This document shows, in pieces, positions 28,753 to 34,146 of a DNA stretch of 34,146 nucleotides. The DNA is from a virus: positions 1 through 34,146 of the IMG/VR virus record IMGVR_UViG_3300037010_001390. One strand, written 5' to 3'. The notes beneath the pieces were generated by a model. It made no database searches. It was not told the DNA's origin and saw only the letters and a list, made by a program, of their open reading frames with translations. The number at the start of each line of letters is the position of its first letter. The stretch's first letter is position 1. The position numbers and the translations under genes are program-made.

Positions 28753-29160
28753 ATGACCATGAAAAAGCGCCTGCACAAGCGCCTGCACAAGCGCCTGCAC
28801 AGCCCCTGCAAAGTGGCTGCACAAGTGCCTGCACAAGCGCCTGCACAAGCGGTCCAGACAGGTATCGGTCAGCCGCAACGCGTGGTCATGCCCTCTGATT
28901 TCAAGGTCTGTGCAGGCGTCTGTGCAGGCGCTTGTGCAGGGTCTGTGCAGGCGCTTAGGATGCCTGCACGCATCGGTAAGTGCTTGTCAGGACTGAGTTT
29001 TTCTGCCTTGTGCAGCCTGTGCGGCCGCCTCGTGCATGCGTGTGAGCGGGCGCGGGCATGCGCAAGCGCAGGCGGGCAGGCGGGCGGGCGCACGCTCACA
29101 CACGTGCGCGCGATTCCCCCCTACGTACGCCTGAAAAAAGCATGTGGAGTAGCAGTATGA
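28753..29160 (+). CDS. low-complexity frame across repeat block, doubtful
   Basis: A 135-codon frame fills the gap between the helicase and the next gene, and its TGA overlaps the next ATG (ATGA at 29157), as for real genes here. The peptide is made mostly of repeat translation (KRLHKRLHKRLH, AQVPAQAPAQA, CAGVCAGACAG) and Cys/Ala/Gly-rich sequence. It may be a chance frame through a non-coding site. I keep it because of the exact fit at both ends. Confidence 0.25.
   Translation: MTMKKRLHKRLHKRLHSPCKVAAQVPAQAPAQAVQTGIGQPQRVVMPSDFKVCAGVCAGACAGSVQALRMPARIGKCLSGLSFSALCSLCGRLVHACERARACASAGGQAGGRTLTHVRAIPPYVRLKKACGVAV
28767..28952 (+). repeat. iterated 12-bp direct and inverted repeats; candidate origin or packaging site
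   Basis: GCGCCTGCACAA-type units follow one another at 28767, 28779, 28791, 28802, 28813, 28825 and 28837, with two 11-bp units and the rest 12 bp. After about 57 bases, inverted units (GTCTGTGCAGGC type) follow at 28906, 28918, 28930 and 28941. The block lies between the replication protein and the terminase genes. Iterated sites in this spot suggest an origin bound by the primase-helicase or a cosB-like terminase site. Further GC-rich inverted repeats (for example GTGTGAGCG at 29040-29048 with CGCTCACAC at 29093-29101) fill the rest of the gap up to 29156. Confidence 0.8.
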
Positions 29161-29987
29161 AAATCACCCTCGACACGTCGGCCCTGGCCTCCCTGCAGTT
29201 GGCTGTTCAGCAGATGAGCGCTCGGCGCCTGAACGCTGCGCTGGCCACGGCGCTGACCCGCACGGCGGTCGAAACCAAGGCGGTTCTGACCGACCGTCTG
29301 GCGCGCGACCTCGACCGTCCCACGCCCTACACGCTGCGCTCGCTCTACACCAAGCCTGCGCGAGCAGACGCACTGCAGGCAGAGGTCTACTTCAAGGATG
29401 ATCTGGCCGGCAGCGGCACTCCCGCGACCAAGTACCTGTTGCCGCAGGTCGAGGGCGGTGCTCGCCACGTCAAGCGCTTTGAACGCGCCCTGCAAGCTGC
29501 TGGCGCGATGCCGGCCGGTTGGCATGCCGTGCCTGGTGCAGCGGCCCGCCTCGATGCCTACGGCAATGTCAGCAAAGGCCAGATCACCCAGATCCTCAGC
29601 CAAGTCGGCACCGAACTCACAGCAGGCTACAACCGCACACTGACCCGAGGCAAAGAAAAGGCTGACCGCACAAAGCAGCGCCGCGCCTATGGCCGGGCTG
29701 GCGGCCAGTTCGTCGCGATTCCTCGGCAGCAGGGCCGGCTCAAGCCAGGCATTTACATCGCCGAAGCGCGCGACTTCGGCGCCAAGCTGGGACTGGGCCG
29801 TACAGGCAAGCTGCGCCCAGTCTTCCTATTCGTCAAATCGACCCAGTACCGCGCCCGCTTCGACTTCCAGGGCATCGCGCAGCGCACCGCCGAGCAGCGC
29901 CTCGGCCCGAACGTTGAGCGCGCCGTCGGCGAGCAGCTGGCCCGCATGAATGCGGCTGGCACACAGCAGTCTTTCGGGGGGTTCTGA
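29157..29987 (+). CDS. minor tail / virion protein, gpZ-like candidate
   Basis: The ATG at 29157 has GGAG seven bases upstream; 29142 is an alternative. The 276-residue product begins with a region like phage minor tail protein Z (LNAALATALTRTAVETKAVLTDRLARDLDRPTPYTLRSLY), then VYFKDD, and a middle with a conserved RHVKRFERALQAAG-MPAGWHAVPG. The C-terminus (LRPVFLFVKSTQYRARFDFQGIAQRTAEQ) recalls tail completion proteins. It precedes TerS instead of lying among the tail genes. I am confident it is a gene; the exact role is less sure. Confidence 0.65.
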   Translation: MKITLDTSALASLQLAVQQMSARRLNAALATALTRTAVETKAVLTDRLARDLDRPTPYTLRSLYTKPARADALQAEVYFKDDLAGSGTPATKYLLPQVEGGARHVKRFERALQAAGAMPAGWHAVPGAAARLDAYGNVSKGQITQILSQVGTELTAGYNRTLTRGKEKADRTKQRRAYGRAGGQFVAIPRQQGRLKPGIYIAEARDFGAKLGLGRTGKLRPVFLFVKSTQYRARFDFQGIAQRTAEQRLGPNVERAVGEQLARMNAAGTQQSFGGF

Positions 29988-29989
29988 CC

Positions 29990-30508
29990 ATGGCTGATTC
30001 CGGACATCTGGACAACCCAAACGTCGTGACGCGCTCCGAGTTTGCGCGCCTCAACGAGTGGAGCAAGTCCTACGTGAGTAAGCTTGGCAGCGAAAGTCGG
30101 CTGGTGCTCACGGACGACGGTAAACACGTGCTGGTGGCCGAGAGCCTGGCGCGCATCAAGGACACCTCTGGCGCGCTTGAGCGTGTCAGCGCACCAGTGG
30201 TAGCACCGCAGGTGCGTGCCGATCGCGACCGCAAGGAGTTCTATGACGCTGAGCAGGCCCGGCTCGACCTGGAGAAGCGCGTCGGCAAGCTGCTCGACAA
30301 GCCCGACGTGCTGTCGGCGGTTGCCGATGCTGCTGCCGCTGTGCGCAGCAAGCTGGAAAATCTGCCACCCCGCCTGGCGCCGCAGCTCGCCGCGCAGGGC
30401 GGCAACGAGCAGCGCATCCGGCTGATCCTGGCCGATCACATCGAGCAGCTGCTGGATGACCTGAGCAGCCGATTCGCCAAGCTAGCCGAGCTTGGCACCG
30501 AGGACTGA
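29990..30508 (+). CDS. terminase small subunit (Nu1-like)
   Basis: This 172-residue protein opens with a winged-HTH (VTRSEFARLNEWSKSYVSKLGSESRLVLTDDGKHVLVAESLARI), as in lambda Nu1, which recognises the packaging site. The rest is helical (ADRDRKEFYDAEQARLDLEKRVGKLLDKPDVLSAVADAAAAVRSKLENL) and ends in LADHIEQLLDDLSSRF, the oligomerisation and TerL-contact part. It starts two bases after the preceding stop and is directly followed by TerL. The repeats at 28.8 kb are candidates for its DNA target. Confidence 0.85.
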   Translation: MADSGHLDNPNVVTRSEFARLNEWSKSYVSKLGSESRLVLTDDGKHVLVAESLARIKDTSGALERVSAPVVAPQVRADRDRKEFYDAEQARLDLEKRVGKLLDKPDVLSAVADAAAAVRSKLENLPPRLAPQLAAQGGNEQRIRLILADHIEQLLDDLSSRFAKLAELGTED

Positions 30509-30512
30509 GCGC

Positions 30513-32621
30513 ATGCAGCCTGACCTGGTTGTTCCTGATCTCGTGCCGGTCACGCTGCCGCCTGCTGGCCCAGTGATCTACAGCGCACTGGCACGTGGCC
30601 TGGCTCGGCGCAAGACCATCTCGGTCAGCGACTGGACCGACCTGCACCGCAAGTTGAGCAGCAAAGGCAGCGCCGAGGCCGGGCAGTGGAGCACTGACCG
30701 CAATCCGCCGACCCGTGAGCCGATGGACTGCTTCAGCACGCGAAGCTCGGTGCATGAAGTAGCGCTCATGTGGCCGATCCAGTTCGCGAAGACCGAGGTG
30801 GCACTGAACGTGATTGGCTATGCGATGTGCGAGAACCCGGGGCCGATCATGGCGTGCCTGCCCGGGGAGGTCACGCTGAACAAGTGGTCAGCCCAGAAGC
30901 TCGGGCCGATGCTGGATGAATCGCCAGCCGTCAAGGAAACGCTCACCAGCGTGGCCAGCCGTGAAGCGGCCAACACCCGCACCTTCAAGGACTTCGCTGG
31001 CGGCCAACTCTTCCTGGAACATGCAGGTAGCCCGAGCCGGCTCAAGAGCACCAGCGTGCGCCTGCTGGTGGTCGATGAGGTGGACGAGTTCGCCGCCAAC
31101 TTTTCCGGCGGTGATGACCCGGTGGCCATGCTCGATGGCCGCACCAGCGCCTTCCCATCCACGTCGCAGCGGCTCTACATCAGCAGCCCGCAGATCAAGG
31201 GCCAGAGCCGCATCGAGGCGAAGTGGGAGATCAGCGACCAGCGCCGCTACTTTGTACCATGCCCGCACTGCGGCCACGAGCAGCATCTGCAGTGGAGCGG
31301 CCTGAAGTGGGCTGCGCACCGCCACCCCGAGCACGGCCGGCGCGCCTGGTACATCTGCCAGGAGTGTGGTGCCGAAATCGAAGAGCATCACAAGACCGAC
31401 ATGATCCGCGCCGGCCGCTGGATCGCCACCAACCCGGCTGGCACGATCCGGGGCTACCACATCAACTGCCTCTACTATCAGATCGGTCTGGGCCCGCGCT
31501 GGTCGGCCCTTGCAGAGATGTGGCTGGATGCCCAGGCCGACCCGGCCAAGCTCAAGGTGTTCGTCAACGACCGCCTGGCCGAGACCTGGGAAGACGAAAC
31601 AACCCGCCGCGTTCAGCACGACAAGATCGCCGACCGTGCCGAGACCTACCCACTGCGCACTGCGCCCGAGGGCGTGCTGTGCATCACCGCCGGCATCGAT
31701 ACCCAGGACAACCGCCTGGCGGTGCAGCTGGTCGGCTGGGGCCGCCGGCAAGCGTTCTGGGTACTCGACTACGTCGAGATCTTCGGCGACCCCGCTGGAG
31801 ATGAAGTTTGGCATGCCCTCACCACGCTGCTGACGCAGCCCATTCAGCACGCCAGCGGCGGCACGCTGTATGTCGAGGGCATGGCGCAGGATGCTGCCGG
31901 GCACAAGACGGAAGACGTCAAGGCCTTCATCCGCCGGGCCCGGCGGCTTGGGGTGCGCCGGCCGCTGTGCATCTTCGGCGCCGTGCCGAACAACGCGCCG
32001 ATTCTCGACAAGGGCAAGCAGGCTGATGTTACCTGGCGCGGCAAGACCGACAAGAACGGCATCGTCATTTACCACGTCGGTACCGTCGAGGCCAAGAAGT
32101 GGCTGTACAGCCGCCTCAGCCTCGACGCCAAGCACGATGAAGAACACCTGCAAACGCTGCAGACCGAGGAGGCCGCTGCGCGCACACAAGGTCGCGCCAC
32201 TGTCCCAGTTCCGCCAGCGCTGCGCCAGTGCCACTTCAGTGCAGAGCTGCCACAGATGTACTTCCCCGGCCTGACCAGCGAAACCTTCGACCCGGCCAAG
32301 AACCGCTACGTCAAGAAGCGCTCAGTGCGCAACGAGCCGCTCGACACCTGGGTGTATGCATTCGCTGCGACACACCATCCAGAACTGCGCCTGCACCGCG
32401 CCACTGAATCGGATTGGGCCCGGCGTGAAACGGAATTGCACGCAAGAGCCAAACAGGCAGCCAATGCAGTGATGGTGTCGATGCCGGAAAGTGACACTGC
32501 CCCAGTCCCCGCTGAAACAGTCATCCCGACCACTCCAGTTCTTCCAGAAACGCCACCGGCCAAGTTTTGGCACAACTACTCTGCCCGCCGCAACAAATTC
32601 AACCGCCTGAGCAACCTATGA
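30513..32621 (+). CDS. terminase large subunit (GpA family)
   Basis: I chose the ATG at 30513; an upstream TTG would run into TerS. The 702-residue motor packages DNA into the prohead and cuts it. The ATPase shows a GpA-type P-loop region LMWPIQFAKTEVALN (about 85-99) and Walker B LLVVDEVDEF (about 185-194). A zinc ribbon follows (CPHCGHEQHLQW at about 250 and CQECGAEI at about 282). The nuclease part has ITAGIDTQDNRLAVQLVGWG (about 391-410) and VEGMAQDAAGHKTEDV. The P-loop lacks a clear GK pair, as in many GpA proteins. The C-terminal 60 residues are variable. GpA-type terminases usually cut at cos. The stop overlaps the next ATG. Confidence 0.95.
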   Translation: MQPDLVVPDLVPVTLPPAGPVIYSALARGLARRKTISVSDWTDLHRKLSSKGSAEAGQWSTDRNPPTREPMDCFSTRSSVHEVALMWPIQFAKTEVALNVIGYAMCENPGPIMACLPGEVTLNKWSAQKLGPMLDESPAVKETLTSVASREAANTRTFKDFAGGQLFLEHAGSPSRLKSTSVRLLVVDEVDEFAANFSGGDDPVAMLDGRTSAFPSTSQRLYISSPQIKGQSRIEAKWEISDQRRYFVPCPHCGHEQHLQWSGLKWAAHRHPEHGRRAWYICQECGAEIEEHHKTDMIRAGRWIATNPAGTIRGYHINCLYYQIGLGPRWSALAEMWLDAQADPAKLKVFVNDRLAETWEDETTRRVQHDKIADRAETYPLRTAPEGVLCITAGIDTQDNRLAVQLVGWGRRQAFWVLDYVEIFGDPAGDEVWHALTTLLTQPIQHASGGTLYVEGMAQDAAGHKTEDVKAFIRRARRLGVRRPLCIFGAVPNNAPILDKGKQADVTWRGKTDKNGIVIYHVGTVEAKKWLYSRLSLDAKHDEEHLQTLQTEEAAARTQGRATVPVPPALRQCHFSAELPQMYFPGLTSETFDPAKNRYVKKRSVRNEPLDTWVYAFAATHHPELRLHRATESDWARRETELHARAKQAANAVMVSMPESDTAPVPAETVIPTTPVLPETPPAKFWHNYSARRNKFNRLSNL

Positions 32622-32971
32622 GCCGAAATTCAACTCTGCTACGGACCATGGCTGAACAAGCCGCCTCGCACCCCCGTATCGAGAAAGCCATTCTCGGGGC
32701 GCTGCGGGCCGAGCTACCGAATCTCATCGAACAGATGCTGTCGCAGATGTGCGGAGGCGAAACGCTACGCATGTATGTGCGCAAGCGGCCGGCGCACGCG
32801 AAGATGGAGAGAAACATGCGTATCCAGGCGGATGCAGCCAGCCAAATCCCGTTGGCAATGATTGCGAAACGCGAGGATCTCACGCTGCGCCAGGTTCAGC
32901 GCATCGTTCGCACGACAAAAGCAGGGCTCGAAATGTCGCTGACCGACGGCTATGGTCACAATCATGAGTGA
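32618..32971 (+). CDS. Mor-family-like transcription regulator
   Basis: The ATG at 32618 overlaps the TerL stop. The 117-residue product matches the outline of Mu Mor/C activators: a helical dimerisation part (NLIEQMLSQMCGGETLRMYVRKRP) followed by an HTH (RNMRIQADAASQIPLAMIAKREDLTLRQVQRIVRTT, about 66-100). Mor-type proteins activate middle or late phage promoters. Its place inside the late operon, behind TerL, is unusual and would make it part of a positive loop or a brake on late expression. The assignment is from motif pattern only. Confidence 0.7.
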   Translation: MSRNSTLLRTMAEQAASHPRIEKAILGALRAELPNLIEQMLSQMCGGETLRMYVRKRPAHAKMERNMRIQADAASQIPLAMIAKREDLTLRQVQRIVRTTKAGLEMSLTDGYGHNHE

Positions 32972-33563
32972 CAACACAACCATGAACCCCGGATCCGGCG
33001 GCGATGTCATCGCCACCGATGAGCTGGCTACGATCAACGGTGCTGCCGCGCCCGCTGGGCTGAAGATCCAGCGCGTCAAGATGGGTTTCGGTGGCGATGG
33101 TGACGCCCAGGATGTGAGTGCAGACCATCCCTTGCCGGTGGTTGTAGCCAGCGGCGCGACCGCAGCTGCGCAGGCCGCTGGCAATGACATCCTGTCCAGC
33201 ATTGAAGCCAAGATGCCGGACTTGATTGGCGGAAAGTTGCCGGTCATCGACCCGTCCGCGCTGCCGCTGCCGGCGGGCGCTGCAACCGCCGTCGGGCAGG
33301 CGGCAGCTGCGGTAGCTCAACTGGCTCAGGATGACCGCATCGATCTGATGCTGTACTTCCTGAGCGCGATCCTCGAAAAAATGCCGACACCGGACAACGC
33401 TGACCGGATGCGGGTCAACCTGGAAAGCAGCACGCAGACCCAGATGGGTATCTCGGGCATTTCCAACCCCTCGACGGGTGCACTCACTCCCATCAACAGC
33501 ATGCCGTTTGACCTGCCCAATATTGGCTCGTCGCGTCTGTACGACCAGGTGGTGTTCTCATGA
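32964..33563 (+). CDS. virion-associated protein, unknown family
   Basis: I chose the ATG at 32964 (in ATGAGTGA, overlapping the upstream stop) over 32952. The 199-residue product is Ala/Gly/Asp-rich. It contains IQRVKMGFGGDGDAQDVSADHPLPVVVASG, a stretch seen near the start of many small phage structural proteins, and a C-terminal segment with MLYFLSAILEKMPTPDNADRMRVNLES and an Asn/Pro/Ser-rich end. It is coupled to both neighbours. A role in the virion is likely; nothing more precise can be said. Confidence 0.65.
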   Translation: MSDNTTMNPGSGGDVIATDELATINGAAAPAGLKIQRVKMGFGGDGDAQDVSADHPLPVVVASGATAAAQAAGNDILSSIEAKMPDLIGGKLPVIDPSALPLPAGAATAVGQAAAAVAQLAQDDRIDLMLYFLSAILEKMPTPDNADRMRVNLESSTQTQMGISGISNPSTGALTPINSMPFDLPNIGSSRLYDQVVFS

Positions 33564-34146
33564 CCATGCTCAGCAAGCTCCGAAAGAAAGTCCACCGCAA
33601 GTCGTGGGAGATGTGCACGGCGCTGCCGTCTGTACCGACCGCTGGCGGTTTTGTGGACTGCCTGTCAGATGCGGTGTTCCCCGATAACGTGTTCATGGTC
33701 AACGGGGTCAACGGCATCTGGTCGTACACCGCGAAGGAAGACTCCTGGGCGCAGTTGCCAAACTCTGGTGTGGCAGGCGCCTACGGATCCGGGTCATGCG
33801 GCGAAGCGCGCGAGATCGGCATGCTCGGAGGGTCGATCACCAACACGCCCACGGCTGGCACGACCAATACCCTGACCACCAGCAGGACGATCGTGCGCAG
33901 CCTCGCAGGCGCTGAATTGCGGGTGGTCAGCGGCACGGGTGTCGGCTACATCGGCACGGTGGCGAGCAACACACTGGGCGCCAACTCGGTCTTCACCGTG
34001 ACGCCGGCCAGTCTCGTGCCGTTCGATACCACCACGACCTTTCAGGTGTTCAGCGGCAGCCTCTGGTTCTTCAACGCGGGCACCAGTGCGGTCGGATTCA
34101 GCGTGTACGACCGGGCCACGAACGCCTGGACGGCCAAGTCCGTGAC
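33560..34146 (+). CDS. Kelch-like virion protein, N-terminal part (cut by window end)
   Basis: The frame starts in an ATGA overlap and stays open to the window end (195 codons). It opens with a basic stretch (LSKLRKKVHRKSW), followed by propeller-like strands: NGIWSYTAKEDSWAQLPNSGV, GYIGTVASNTLGANSVF, GSLWFFNAGTSAVGFSVYDRATNAWTAKSV. SxxW and YDxxTNxW repeats are kelch-like. It looks like the start of the gene whose end lies at 1-309. If so, the whole is a beta-propeller structural or receptor-contact protein placed between terminase and portal. Confidence 0.75.
   Translation, partial: MTMLSKLRKKVHRKSWEMCTALPSVPTAGGFVDCLSDAVFPDNVFMVNGVNGIWSYTAKEDSWAQLPNSGVAGAYGSGSCGEAREIGMLGGSITNTPTAGTTNTLTTSRTIVRSLAGAELRVVSGTGVGYIGTVASNTLGANSVFTVTPASLVPFDTTTTFQVFSGSLWFFNAGTSAVGFSVYDRATNAWTAKSV

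Noticed and set aside
27537-28811. 424-codon minus-strand frame across the helicase half of the primase-helicase
   Set aside because: Opposite to Walker A/B motifs of a real gene; composition typical of a shadow frame.
28767-28952. Repeat block considered as a CRISPR array
   Set aside because: Units are 11-12 bp and contiguous without unique spacers, and half are inverted.
30888-32234. 448-codon minus-strand frame across the terminase large subunit
   Set aside because: Antisense shadow of the GpA terminase.
1-34146. Direct circular closure of the window
   Set aside because: The reading frame across base 34146 to base 1 is broken by one position and propeller sequence seems to be missing, so a simple closed circle is not supported.

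Overview
The window is almost certainly one bacteriophage genome: a temperate, long-tailed (siphovirus-type) phage of a GC-rich host, probably a member of the Pseudomonadota. The evidence is a lambda-style GpA terminase, lambda-type portal, tape-measure and tail-tube genes, dense ATGA start/stop overlaps, a tyrosine integrase and a divergent CI/Cro-type switch. No rRNA, tRNA, insertion sequence, CRISPR array or host housekeeping gene was seen. The host genus cannot be read from the sequence alone.

Layout. 1-15 kb (+): end of a kelch-like virion protein, two small genes, portal, a protease-capsid fusion, head completion genes, tail terminator, tail tube, tail chaperones with a -1 frameshift signal, a 1630-residue tape measure, one distal tail protein, a beta-helix tailspike, two holin-like membrane proteins and a 31-residue membrane peptide. 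15.55-16.8 kb: a putative attP region and the integrase (+). 16.8-22.9 kb (-): a leftward early operon of about a dozen translationally coupled, mostly unknown genes, including a large ParB-like protein, a small HTH (Xis-like) protein and a zinc-knuckle membrane protein, driven by an operator-covered promoter at 22941-22969. 23.0-24.5 kb (-): two small orphan genes that share an upstream motif, then the CI-like repressor. 24.5-28.7 kb (+): the switch, a YdaS/Cro-like gene, two intrinsic terminators, small genes and a Toprim-SF3 primase-helicase. 28.75-29.15 kb: an iterated 12-bp direct and inverted repeat. 29.16-34.1 kb (+): late genes beginning with a tail-like gene, TerS, TerL, a Mor-like regulator and virion proteins.

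The two window ends lie in what looks like one gene (N-terminal part at 33560-34146, C-terminal part at 1-309), so the map is probably circular with an internal stretch of that gene missing. The integrase lies inside the map rather than at an edge, which is the order of a free phage genome, not of an integrated prophage.

How it works together. Five copies of a 14-bp site (ACACC-N4-GRTGN) cover the leftward early promoter and the cI/cro divergent promoters. Both cI and cro appear to be transcribed as leaderless mRNAs (TGTAAT, six bases, ATG). Rightward transcription must cross two strong terminators to reach replication, which suggests antitermination or deliberate attenuation. The repressor seems to lack the LexA-type cleavage dyad, so induction may not follow the usual RecA route. 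No endolysin, spanin, antiterminator or classic tail-tip (L/K/I/J) gene was recognised. The least explained parts are the leftward operon, the repeat block before the late genes, and the two motif-linked orphan genes beside cI.
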